Source of the DNA: Schizophyllum amplum
Taxonomy: Eukaryota; Basidiomycota; Agaricomycetes; Agaricales; Schizophyllaceae
Reading direction: 5' to 3'
Length of the DNA: 64,000 nucleotides
NCBI GenBank assembly: GCA_007026445.1
Contig: VDMD01000002.1
Span: 1 to 64,000 of the forward strand
Below, piece by piece: positions 11,332-21,094 of the stretch. Within the stretch, counting starts at the first letter, position 1. Every line of letters begins with the position of its first letter. The notes under the pieces were generated by a model. It ran no database searches, was not told the origin of the DNA, and was given only the letters and a program-made list of their open reading frames with translations. A program made the position numbers and the translations under genes.

Positions 11332-13497
11332 CATCACGAAAAAAGCGCACCTGGTATCAGCGCTGTTCACCGCGACATGGCACGATATGTCCCACCTGGG
11401 ATGACCAGATTCCCGAAAGTGATCAGCGCTGAGGGTCGTAGGTCCCCCCGCTGACCACCGGCGATAATTCCCACCAGCCGCGACCAGGTTGCACCAGCCA
11501 GTTCGAATATATCGCAAATTGTGGGCGCTATCAGCGAATATGGGCGCTATCGGCGTCATCAGCCGTGATCGGGCCCTATCGGGCCGGACAACCATGATCA
11601 GGTCTGTCGGCGCCTCTCAGCACAGATGCGCAATGTAGTTGCCATCGTGGCTGACAGGCAGACAACTGCTCGTAGCGGGTACACGAGCAAATAAAAAGCA
11701 CAATCTTATCATATTGAATGATACATATTACAAGAATGTACTCGCGAGCAGTTCGAACCGGTGTCGGGCAAGCAGAAGAGCCGCGTCGGCAGCGACTAGA
11801 GGGCGGAGTCTCACCTCGTCCCAAGCCCGAAGGCGCACCCGTCAAGTCCACCAAGGACAAGAAGATGTGCTCCGCACTGAGCGACACCCGCACCACCTGC
11901 ACAACTACGTGGCCTCGCGCCTCCCGCGCGCGGACACCGGCGCGATCTGCGATCACGGTCGGGGCGGCGAGGGCCGGCTCCGATTCGGCGGGACGCACCA
12001 TCTTTGCCGTTCGGGTATCTTTGCTGACTCGCGAGGCGAACGCGGCCTTGAAGTGTGTGTGCACCTCTCCAGTCGTGATGAGGTGCTCGTTTGCTGCAGA
12101 CAATCAATAACATCAATCGTAGCGAGCTGCACGCACACTGTAGGAATTCGAAGGTTGGGATCGCCGTTGCGTTTGGATGGCAGAGGGCGACGTTGATGCG
12201 GGCACAACTGGCAGCATGTACGCAGGCTTTGGGCCCCCCGCGTCATTCTTCCTGTATCAGCAGGAATGACCGTGGGCGGCACCTGTTGGTTCGGGCGACG
12301 AGGATGGTGAAATTGGCGCCAGCGGGCGTCGTGGGATGTGTTCGTGCCGAGTGCGGCGTCATGGGGGAGGAGGATACCGGTCGTCGCCAAGGCGTACGGT
12401 GGCGAAGGTCGGCCCGCGGACAGCGGTGCTGGGCCCTGACGCGGGCGGGGAAGACGCACCGCTGCGATCGGGCTCGTCGTCATCGGCACCAGAAGGCCAG
12501 GTGTAGCTCTGCGCTCCGGTGTTGCCAGGCTGCTGGGATGTGGCTATATGTGCACCGGGTGCAAGCCAACTTGTCTTGCATGTGAGTATATGCGCCAAAA
12601 CAGGCGACACGATGAGACGTACTGTCAACACGCCTTTCGCGAGCTATCTTTCCTATATCAATCAGAGCACGGTCGACCGGCCGCGTGCGGGGCGGCTGTT
12701 CTGCATCAATAATGAGCTCGCCTTGCTCGTCGTCTTGGACGTCGAGTATGCGGTAATCTGTGTAGCAGTTCTCGCGATGATCGGGGGGAGAGCAGGCAGT
12801 GTCATGCGTACAGCGGATGGGCATGGTCGCTTGCCTTCGCAGTCCATGGTGGGAGTAAGAGGCAAAGAGGGAGAATGAAGGTGGACGTATGCGCTTAAAT
12901 AAGCGTGCGCGATCACGAGGCCGCGTCATGTCCGGGAATTGCTGACGTCATGTTCCCGGAGTTCACCTGCGCCAGACGTGCGTGCACCTCGTTTTCGACT
13001 CGGTTTAGGCTCAGCTCTAAGGACTGCCTATATATGCCAGTGGGACCCTGTCACCACTCCATGAGCCCTAAAACTCCAACGGATCCCGCACGCAAGGCTC
13101 ATACGTACAAGATCCGACAGACTCACTGCTGCAGCTCGAGCACTGCCTGATGAGTCCATTCTCCATTTTGAAGGCATTTCTGTGCACGCACAGTGCATGC
13201 GGATGCCGCCGCGGCCACTGGATCTTAGTATATTAGGAGAATGCTATACGTTCTTCTGCCTCTCGCGGTCCTTCGTTCACATTGCCGGGCCCGCCTAATC
13301 AGAGCTGATAGAACTCCGCCAACCTGATCAGCGCTTATCACGCAGTCCCCATCCTGGTAAGGGCTGATACATGTGCACCTGCAGAGGTCAATCCGATAGG
13401 ATACCCAGCAAGTATCATCCCCGGTCAGGGCGTTGTGGGTCCAGCGCGCCTGATAGTTCCGGTAAGGGCTGATCCCCTTTTGGCTTTTTTCGTGATG
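11332..13497. mobile_element. 2.17-kb insertion with 15-bp terminal inverted repeats
   Basis: The block is absent from the paralogous position near 17900 and is bounded by a perfect 15-bp inverted repeat: CATCACGAAAAAAGC at 11332-11346 and its complement at 13483-13497. Short subterminal words related to ATCAGCGCT recur in both orientations near each end (11357, 11421, 13340 and others), as in CACTA/hAT-like elements. Flanks are GCA on the left and GCC on the right, so a 3-bp target duplication is possible but not clean. No known transposase was recognised inside. It contains a candidate minus-strand gene, so it may be a non-autonomous element carrying host or captured DNA. Confidence 0.6.
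11720..12840 (-). CDS. hypothetical protein inside the 2.17-kb insertion
   Basis: Several minus-strand segments look coding and could be joined by short introns. The first begins with an ATG near 12823 (MPIRCTHDTACSPPD, then DYRILDVQDDEQGELIIDAE). A second, near 12590-12370, reads WLAPGAHIATSQQPGNTGAQ followed by an acidic Pro/Ser-rich stretch. A third, near 12100-11760, contains SAANEHLITTGEVHTHFKA and REARGHVVVQVVRV. I do not recognise any domain and could not settle the splice sites, so the exact coordinates are soft. The location inside a terminal-inverted-repeat element makes it a candidate element-encoded or captured gene, but chance open frames in GC-rich DNA remain possible. Confidence 0.3.
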
Positions 13498-13514
13498 GCC
13501 AAACGTTGAGGCTG

Positions 13515-13721
13515 AGTTCATGAGTAGACCTGTGATTGCTTCCGTTACCGTGGGTGCGTGCAGATGTCTTTTACTGATACAAGCCACCCAGTGCTCTTTC
13601 CAGACCACGCCCTCCTCGTCCTCCCTTACCGACTGCGTCCATCTCCCTCGACGCTATCCTTTCCTGGCGCTCGCAGCGCCGGTGACGGCAACCGCCATGA
13701 CACGTCTTCCTTCAGCAAATC
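13515..13721. repeat. duplicated segment, left copy
   Basis: About 200 bp nearly identical to 17910-18120 (begins TTCATGAGTAGACCTGTGA). It lies between the FunK1 pair and the minisatellite in both blocks and is part of the tandem segmental duplication. Confidence 0.7.
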
Positions 13722-13865
13722 GTGTCGCCCGCTATCATGACGCGCCTCCCGCTATCATAACGCGCCTGCCGCTATCATAACGCGCCTTCCGCTACCATAA
13801 CGCACCTCCCGCTATTGGCACGCGCCTCCCGCTATTGGAACTCCCCTCCCCTCAACATGACGCAC
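13722..13865. repeat. 21-bp minisatellite (left copy)
   Basis: Six to seven imperfect units of about 21 bp with core GCTATCATAACGCGCCTCCC. The orthologous array at 18122-18320 has more units. Confidence 0.75.
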
Positions 13866-14399
13866 CTCTCCTCACAGCACGCATCCGTATAGCTGAACGC
13901 GCTCCGTGATGCGCTTGGAGCTCAATGCGCACCGTCACGCGCTTGGGGCTCGTGCGACGCGCCGCTGGGGATCGTGCGGCGCGGCGCTGGGGATTAAGAC
14001 GACAGCCCATTGGGGATCGGGACGACAGCCCGTTGGGGATCCAGAAGACGCGCCGTCGGGGATTGAGACGACGGCGGACGCGGGGGACGACGCAGCTGCG
14101 AGCGAGGGACGACTCAGCTGCGAGCGAGGGACGACGAAGGGCGCGAGGGCGACCCAGTCGCGAGGGACGCGAGAGATGACTTAAATGAGAGGGCGGCGGG
14201 GGACGATTCGACTGCGAGGGACGCGGGGGACGACTCAGCCTCGAGAAACGACGATAGACGCGGGAACACCCAGCTGCGAGGGGCGGCGGATGGCGCGGAG
14301 TCTTTGCGAATATGAAGTACGGTTGCAAGTTGCGAAGACGAAGGACAGTTGCGAAAAGGATAGGTACGTGGCCGTGCTCCATCACGCTCGTCTTTGTTG
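13866..14399. repeat. GAC/GGGAC-rich degenerate repeat tract
   Basis: Purine-rich tract with irregular units around GAGGGACGACG. Its end (14300-14375, AAGTACGGTTGCAAGTTGCG) recurs at 18520 and, inverted, near 34230. The open frames on both strands are low-complexity artefacts. Confidence 0.55.
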
Positions 14400-15262
14400 A
14401 CGAGAACGTACCCAGCTCCAGCTTGAAGCGCTCAGTGCTAGCTTGACCTCTTTCACCTTCTTGTCCAGCTTCACCTTCTCGTCCACCTTCGCCTTCTCGT
14501 CCACCTTCGCCTTCTCGTTTATCTTCATCTTCACCTTCATCTTCACCTTCTCCGTCTCCTCCACCCTTCGCCTTCTCGCTCCTCTTCACCTTCTCATTCG
14601 CTGCCCCTCCTCGCCTCTCCCTCCTCTCCACCTCCATCTTCTCGCTCCTCTCTCTCCACCTTCTCGCACCACCTTTGCCTTCTCCTTCACCGTCCTCTCC
14701 ACACCCTCGTCCATGTTCATCTTCACCTCCACCTTCACCTTCACCTTCCTTTGCTCACTCACCCACATGTTCACGTTCATCTTCCTCTGTGTCGGTCTTT
14801 CCTTGCGTGTTGCCCTGCTCTCCTACGCGTCGCCCTTTACCCCACGCGCTTCGGCGCTCCCTTTTCCCTACCTGTCGCTCCCTTTCCTTTCGCGCGCGCG
14901 TCGGCACTCCCCTCCCGCACCTCTCCACCATGTCGTTCCTCTCCTTTCCTTCCCTTTCGCGTCAGCGCTCCTTTCCTTTCCCCCATGCGTCGCTCGTTTC
15001 CTTTCGCGTCGCTCCTCTTTCCTGCGTGCGTCACTCCTTTCATTTCGCACGTCAGCGCTCCTTTCCTTTCCCCCATGCGTCGCTCGTTTCCTTTCGCGTC
15101 GGTCTTCCTTGTGCGTCCGCCGTCGCTCCCCTCCCTTCGCTCCTCTCCTTTACACATCACGCCCCTCCCTATCACGCGCATCGAACCACACGCTGAACGC
15201 TGAACCACACGCTGAACGCCGAACGCTGAACCACACTGCACGCTCCACTGATACATGAACAC
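14400..15262. repeat. pyrimidine-rich low-complexity tract
   Basis: CTTCACCTTC- and CGTCGCTCCTTTCC-type degenerate repeats. A segment of about 50 bp near 14965 is repeated directly near 15055. Long plus-strand open frames here are Phe/Ser/Pro-rich and not believable as genes. Confidence 0.6.
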
Positions 15263-15263
15263 G

Positions 15264-15420
15264 GGATACATTGTTTATAAGTACATTCCGCCGGTAAGCT
15301 TCCTCCCACCTACACATCACACCCCCCCACGCATCCCACCCCCCTTCAACCTCTCAAACACTACAAAGATGAGCACCGTGGTCGGCTGGAGGCGGGTCCA
15401 GGCGGGGAGCCAGCCCTAGA
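15264..15420 (-). pseudogene. duplicated last exon of the mitochondrial dicarboxylate carrier
   Basis: The minus strand reads GWLPAWTRLQPTTVLIFVVF then ERLKG, the same as exon 10 of the carrier gene at 21095-21196. The 3' flank (ACATTGTTTATAAGTAC) is also shared. No other exon of the carrier is near. The copy ends exactly at the exon start, next to deuterolysin-derived DNA, so it marks the junction of the tandem duplication. Confidence 0.85.
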
Positions 15421-15459
15421 GGGGGAGCGTAAGCGACGGATGGTACGGAGTGAGAGCGA

Positions 15460-15850
15460 CAGCTCGCGGGATAGCACGACAGCTGGCGGAGCTCAACTGC
15501 AACGACGAAACGAAAGCGTGCTCGAACGGCGTCATCGCCTACACCATCATCTCCACGACCAACATCTACTTCTGCAACATCTCCTTCGACGAGGTCGAAA
15601 TGACCGAGCTCTGCTTGGGCACGACCGTTGCCGAGCACAACACTGACGGCAGGACGACGCTCCACGAGCTCACTTCGGGCGGCTACGACGCCGGCTACGG
15701 CTGCCACAGGACGGACCAGGAGCTCTCGGAAATCGAGAGTATCTCGAACGCTGACAATCTCTTCGTAAGTAATCTGCTGGCTCGAGTTTCACGGCGGCAC
15801 ATGTCTGGCGTCTCTTCGTGCTTCACTAGCCCAATGCGCAGTGTTGAGAG
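15460..15850 (+). pseudogene. deuterolysin (M35) fragment, metal site damaged
   Basis: The plus strand carries only the C-terminal third of an M35 deuterolysin: AELNCNDETKACSNGVIAYT, IISTTNIYFCNISFDEVE, TTLHELTSGGYDAGYGC and SNADNLFVS, with a decayed last exon after a GTAAGT donor at about 15765. The intact gene at 45.2 kb has HELTHALSDTEDVGYGC. Here three codons are gone and the second histidine of HExxH has become Ser, so zinc binding should be lost. The signal peptide, propeptide and first two exons are absent. It faces FunK1 copy 3 tail to tail, as in the 31-33 kb copy. Confidence 0.8.
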
Positions 15851-15940
15851 GTCACGGAAGCTGAAACATACATAGTATTCATTCCATGACCTCAACATTC
15901 AGTGCCTATTGCGTACTGTCGTGTATAGAAATAGTACTAC

Positions 15941-16640
15941 TCAATCATCATCCTTAGGGATCAGATCGAAGATGTATCCAAGCTGGGGAAGGGCTTTGTG
16001 CGTGCAAATATCCCTAACAAGCGCCAAGTGCTCTTTCCAAACCTTGCGCGGCTCGTCAACCTCCTCTGTGCCCACTACCCCGAAGACAGCGGCGTCGCTG
16101 ATCGCAATTTTGCGCTGGCTCTCGCGTTGATCAATCTCTCGGACGAGAAGGTTTGCAAGTGGGAACTCCAGTGTCCAGGAGGGCGCCGTGACCGTTGGCA
16201 TAAACTTGCTCAAGAAATTGCGCTTGACGTTGTCCGCAGTATTAGGGTCTTGCACAGTCCACTCCGCCACCTCTTCGGGGACAGTCCGCCGCTTGCCGTC
16301 GTTGTAGCAGCACATGATCCAGACGAAGACCCAGATCATGGCCTCCAGGTCGTGGCGGTAGAGATGACGGACCTCTCCGCGCATCGCTTCAGGAGAGAGG
16401 AGATCTATGGCCATGAAGGGGATCGTGGCCATGAAGGGGATCGTGCCGGTGCCGAAGCTACGGTGTGTAGTGTCGGTGCCGAGGTCCCAGTCGTTGAGGA
16501 CCGCGAAGACACGTGTACCGGGCTGGCAGTGGTACATGGGGTTCGTGGGCTGGGTGCAAGCAGGACCTTTGCGATGGATATCGACGGGCCAGTTGCGATG
16601 GATTTCGATGGGATCGTGCACTGCGGGTAGTACGTATCAG
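15941..16640 (-). pseudogene. FunK1 kinase C-lobe fragment, copy 3
   Basis: Nearly identical to copy 1 (8410-9100), including the partial GTIPFMA duplication and the ending LPQLGYIFDLIPKDDD. The near identity extends into the 3' flank (15770-15940 equals 8235-8410). It lacks the N-lobe and HRD motif. It is head-to-head with copy 4, mirroring copies 1 and 2. The open frame is intact but truncated, so an inactive product or a transcribed relic is expected. Confidence 0.75.
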
Positions 16641-17136
16641 TCAAAGAGTCGCACGCACCGGAGGGAGGTCGAGTATCATACCATCAAGTTTGCATTGAAA
16701 CCAAGCAGAAACAGTGGACTCTTTCGTCCATAATCGATTGACAGGCTTCGGATGATCCGAGGGGACTGTACAGGGCTCACTCGGATATACGACTGTCTCC
16801 TTCCCGATGTCAGTCTCCTTTCCGATGCCAGTTTCCTGAACAAAGCGTTCACGACTCGGAGCGATCAAGAGCGCGTCGCGCATGCCTGGGGCGGCTGAAA
16901 TGGCTCTAGGGACGGGCCCGAGACGAAGAAATTACCGTCGAAGCAATTGCAGTCTACGCGCGAGGATAGATGATAGCTATCTTGCCTGTGAGGCTTTCGA
17001 TGGTATGCGGCCGCGGGGCTTGACGACTCGCGTGGCTCAAGTCAGGCGCAACACACGTGATCAAGCCACGGGCGGTACCGCGGCCGGGACATGCCGAGGC
17101 GGTGCGCGTGCACAACACGCATCTTGCAAACGGCTG

Positions 17137-17857
17137 TCATGTATCGTTGCCAGGATGGACGCATCTACGCAGTTCTCAACGATTGGGATCTCGTGATCGG
17201 CATCGGCGCCGGGGCGCTGCAGACACACCGTGGATCCGGAACAATCCCCTTCGTGGCCGTCTGAGATCGAGTCCTCACCCCTAGAGCGATGCGCGGAGCA
17301 ATCTCCATGCGCGGTCCAGCAGTCTCCATGCGCGGAGCAGCAGTCTCGATGCGTGGTCCAGCAGTCTCGATGCGCGGTCCAGCAGTCTCGATGCGCGCAG
17401 CAGTCCGTCATCTCTACCACCATGACCTGGAGGCCCTGATATGGGTCTTCGTCTGGATCATGTGCTGCTACAACGAGGGAAAACGGCGGCGGGTCACCGG
17501 TCACCCCTCAGGAGGTAGTGGAGTGGACCAATGTGCAAGACCCTAATGCTGGCAAGCGCAGTTTTTTTAGCCAGCTTCAACCAATCATTCGCTGCGCCGT
17601 CGTGGGCGGTGGAATTTCCACTCGCTATTCTGCTCGTGGACCACATACAGGACAAGCAGCGCGCGCGGGAAAAGGCAGTCACCCTTGCCAGGACTTTTGG
17701 AAGAATACAGCCGGAGGAGACGGATGAGCCGGAAAAGGTCTGGAATAAGCACTGGGCGATTGTCAAGGACATTTGCGGGCACAAATCTCTTCCCCAGCTT
17801 CACTACGTTGTCGAGCTTCACTACATTGTCGAGCTGATCCCTCAGGATGCTATTTAA
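17137..17857 (+). pseudogene. FunK1 kinase C-lobe fragment, copy 4, with in-frame stop and repeat expansion
   Basis: Reads MYRCQDGRIYAVLNDWDLVI then GTIPFVAV followed by an in-frame TGA at about 17261. The frame resumes as LTPRAMRG and expands into six units of an MRGPAVS-like heptamer to octamer (24-bp repeats, 17287-17402) before VRHLYHHDLEALIWVFVW. A short duplication near 17497-17506 (GGTCACC repeated) shifts the frame; the tail LPQLHYVVE...LIPQDAI ends at TAA 17855-17857. Copy 2 has two units of the same repeat and copies 1, 3 and 5 have one. Clearly a pseudogene. Its 3' end is the empty site for the MITE at 10338. Confidence 0.75.
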
Positions 17858-18121
17858 GCAAAACCGTTTTCATGCACGCAAGCAGTATGCAATGAAAACG
17901 CAAACGTTGAGTTCATGAGTAGACCTGTGATTGCTTCCGTAAATGTGGGTGCGTGCAGATGTCTTTTCCAAGCCGCCCAGTGCTCTTTGCGGACCACGCT
18001 ATCCTCATCCTCCTCCGAGTCACTGACTGCGTCCATCTCCCTCGACGCTATATCCTTTCCTGGCGCTCGCAGCGCCGGTGACGGCAACCGCCGTTACACG
18101 TCTCCCTTCAGCAAATCGTGT

Positions 18122-18320
18122 CGCCCGCTATCATGACGCGCCTCCCGCTATCATAACGCGCCTGCCGCTATCATAACGCGCCTCCCGCTATCATAACGCG
18201 CCTCCCGCTATTGGCACGCGCCTCCCACTATCATAACGCGCCTCCCGCTATCATAACGCGCCTCCCGCTATCATAACGCGCCTCCCGCTATCGCCCCTCC
18301 CGCTATCGGAACGCGCCTCC
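18122..18320. repeat. 21-bp minisatellite (right copy)
   Basis: About nine units with core GCTATCATAACGCGCCTCCC, paralogous to 13722-13865 but longer. Confidence 0.8.
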
Positions 18321-18552
18321 CCGCAGCACGATGCAACGGCGATGGACGTTGAGACGACTCTGCTGCGAGGGACAGCTGGGAGGGAGGACAGCTGGGAGAA
18401 GCGACGAGGGGCGGCGATGGATGCGACTCAATCGCGAGCACGAGACGACTCAACCGCGAGCACGAGGGGCGGCGGATGGCGCTGGAGGGACGGCAGATGG
18501 CGCGGAGTCTTTGCGAACATGAAGTACGGTTGCAAGTTGCGAAGACGAAGGA

Positions 18553-18655
18553 CTGGTGCAGGACAGACGACGGACAGGTGCAGGACAGACGACGGACAGG
18601 TGCAGGACAGACGACGGACAGGTGCAGGACAGACGACGGACAGTTGCGAAAAGGA
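18553..18655. repeat. 22-bp tandem repeat
   Basis: Four to five units with core GTGCAGGACAGACGACGGAC. Absent at the paralogous place in the left block (14330-14355), so it arose or was lost after the duplication. Confidence 0.75.
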
Positions 18656-18731
18656 CAGGTACGTAGTCGTGCTCCTTCACGCTCGTCTTGCTCCTTCACG
18701 CTCGTCTTTGTTGACGAGGTCGTATTTAGGT

Positions 18732-18840
18732 CGTATACTGTCGCATCCAGGCCCGTATACTGTCGCATCCAGGCCCGTATACTGTCGCATCCAGGTCGTA
18801 TACTGTCGCATCCAGGCCCGTATACTGTCGTATCCAGGTA
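18732..18840. repeat. about 21-bp tandem repeat
   Basis: Five units of CGTATACTGTCGCATCCAGG with a 0-2 bp spacer. Not present in the left block. Confidence 0.8.
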
Positions 18841-18849
18841 TCCTATCAC

Positions 18850-20000
18850 AGCCGCTCGTCCGTCTCCGCCTTCTCGCTCCTCTCCGCCTTCATCTTCATC
18901 TCCATCTCCATCTCCACCCTCTCGTTCATCTCCGTCTTCTCGTTCTGCTTCATCTTCTCCCTCTTCTTCATCTTCTTGTTTACCCGCACGTTCACGTCGC
19001 TCTTCTCACAGTCCGTCGGTCTTCCGTGTGCGTCCGCCGTCGCTCCTCTCCAGTGCGTCGCTCCCTTTCCCTACGCGCTTCGGTCTTTCCTTGCGCATCA
19101 CTCTTTCCCCCTCCCGTACGTCGGCGCTCCTTTCCCCTCCCGTACGTCGCCACCCCTTTCCCCTTTCCCAGCTCATCCCTCCTTTCCCAGCGCGTCGTGT
19201 ATGCGCTCCCCTTTCCCCTTCCCCGACGTCGGAGCTCCCTCCTGCACGTCATCGGCGCTTCCCTTCTCTGCGTGTCGTGTTGGCGCTCCCTTTCGCGCGT
19301 CGTCGGTGATCCCTTTCGCGCGTCATCGGCGCTCCCTCTAGCACGTCGTCGCCACCCCTTTCCCCTTTCGCGTCGGTCCCTCCCTTTCGCGCGTCGTCGG
19401 CGCTCCCTTCCTTACGCGTCGCTACTCTCCTCTCCCTTTTCCTTTCGGGTCGCCCCTCTCCCTGCCCGTCACCCCTTTCCTTACGCGTTACTCCTCTCTC
19501 CATCGTTCTTCTTCCTCTCCGTCGCTCCTCTCCCTGTTCGTCGACCTTTGTCCCTACGTGTCGCTCCTCTCCCGGATGGATGTCGCTCCTCTCCGGCGCG
19601 TCGTCGGTGCTCTCTTCCGCACGTCGCTTCTTTCCCCTACGCATCGGCGCTCCCTTTCGCGCGTCGTCGGCGCTCCCTCTAGCACGTCGGTGCCTCCCTT
19701 TTCTTTCGCGTCGTCAGTGCTCCTTTCCCCTCCCGTACGTCAGTGCTCCCTTTCCTTTCGCGTCGTCGGTGCTCCCTTTCGCGTCGGTCTTTTCCCCCTC
19801 CCGACGTCGTCGGCCCTCCTCTCCCTCCCTGTGCGTCGTCGCTCCCTTCCCCATCCCTATCCCGTCGTTCCTCTCCCTTTCCCTGTGTCGCCCCTCTCCC
19901 TTCCCCATCCCGGCGCCCCTGTCCCCTTCCCCGACGTCGTTCCTCTCCCTTCCCCATCCCGTTCGTCGCCCCTGTCCCTTTCGCATGTCGTCAGTGCTCC
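18850..20000. repeat. pyrimidine-rich low-complexity tract
   Basis: Degenerate TCGGCGCTCCCTTTC-type repeats, the counterpart of 14400-15262. Open frames are compositional artefacts. Confidence 0.6.
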
Positions 20001-20395
20001 CTTTCTACATCTGCACACGGCTGGTGGAGGTGGGCCGGACAGCGATGGGAGAGGGGCAGCGAGTGGGGAGAGGAGAGGCGAGGGGAGACGGGACACGGGA
20101 GGTGGGAGAGGTGGGGATGCAGCGAGAGGGGAGGTGGGGAGTAGGCGGGGTAGAGGCGAGGGGGGGGGAAGAGGAGAGGCGAGGGGGAGGTAGGGACAGC
20201 GAGAGAGGTGGGAAGCAGTGAGGGGGAGGTGGGCATCATCCACGAGATGCGAGGGCATCCTTCGAGAATCTCGGCAGTGCAGTGACTCTGTAACGTAAGT
20301 AATATACGCATGTACATTTCGTAGCCTATGCAATAAAATATTCTCGTGTCCCGCTCTTGTTTGGAAATTGTCAACCTCTGCCCTCCCTTCCCTCC
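20001..20395. other. purine-rich spacer
   Basis: AGAGGGGAGG-rich DNA to about 20250 and then ordinary AT-richer spacer. No gene seen. Confidence 0.4.
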
Positions 20396-20500
20396 CTTCC
20401 CCTTCCCCTTCCCCTTCCCCTTCCCCTTCCCCTTCCCCTTCCCCTTCCCCTTCCCCTTCCCCTTCCCCTTCCCCTTCCCCTTCCCCTTCCCCTTCCGCCT
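20396..20500. repeat. hexanucleotide microsatellite (CCTTCC)n
   Basis: About 17 perfect CCCTTC/CCTTCC units. The Gly-Lys and Pro-Phe-Pro open frames on the two strands are artefacts of this repeat. Confidence 0.95.
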
Positions 20501-20682
20501 GCCACCTCCATCCTCCGCCTGCCACCTCCCTCCACCCTTTCTTCTCTCCACCCTTCCGCCTGCCACCTCAATCCTCCGCCTGCCAACGTCAAAAATAAGA
20601 AAAGCCGACAGTGAAAAACAAAAAAGGTCCACCAACGAGCGAGCAAGCAAAGAAAAAAAGCAATCGAAACCTTTGGAACAGT

Positions 20683-20779
20683 GCATTAAGGGGGAATCGA
20701 ACCCCCGGCGGGTCGAGTCAAGAGATCTAGTGCGATGATTTCATGGCAACGACCCAGGTTACCACTACCCCATTAATGC
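20683..20779 (-). tRNA. tRNA-Gly(GCC) with intron
   Basis: Read on the minus strand: acceptor stem GCATTAA/TTAATGC, D-arm GGGT...ACCT with AGTGGTA loop, anticodon stem GGTCG/CGACC, and loop TTGCCAT with anticodon GCC. The T-arm is GGGGG-TTCGATT-CCCCC, all fully paired. About 27 nt between the loop and CGACC is an intron at the usual 37/38 position. A T7 run follows about 20-25 nt downstream on the minus strand, fitting a Pol III terminator. Confidence 0.9.
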
Positions 20780-20788
20780 TTGGGCGAA

Positions 20789-20807
20789 GGGGGGGGGGGG
20801 GGGGGGG
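20789..20807. repeat. 19-G homopolymer tract
   Basis: Uninterrupted G run directly 5' of the tRNA-Gly gene (C run on the tRNA strand). Confidence 0.95.
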
Positions 20808-21094
20808 TTGGGTTGGGGAAGGATGGGGGGGGAAAGGAAAGAGGAGGAGGAGGGTTGCGAGAGAGGACGAGGAGGAGTACTAGTAAAGGAGGGAGGGTGT
20901 GGGAGCGGTAAGGCCTCAAGGGTGGGGAGGAGGGAAGGGAGAAGAAGGGAAGGAAAGGGAACTTACCACCACAAGGTTATTTTAACCACCATCCACACGT
21001 TGAAGTAAACATCACAGGATACATTGTTTATAAGTACATTCCGCCGTTAAGCTTCCCCCCCACCCCCTCCCCACACATCACACCCCCATCCCCC

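Noticed and set aside
14443..15258. Long plus-strand open frame of 271 codons
   Set aside because: Phe/Ser/Leu/Pro repeats from CTTC-type DNA, with equally long frames in the other phases. Low-complexity artefact.
18342..19682. Plus-strand open frame of 446 codons
   Set aside because: It runs through minisatellites and pyrimidine-rich repeats with Arg/Ser/Pro bias and no domain.
19991..20686. Gly-Lys repeat protein on the minus strand
   Set aside because: Direct translation of the (CCTTCC)n microsatellite.
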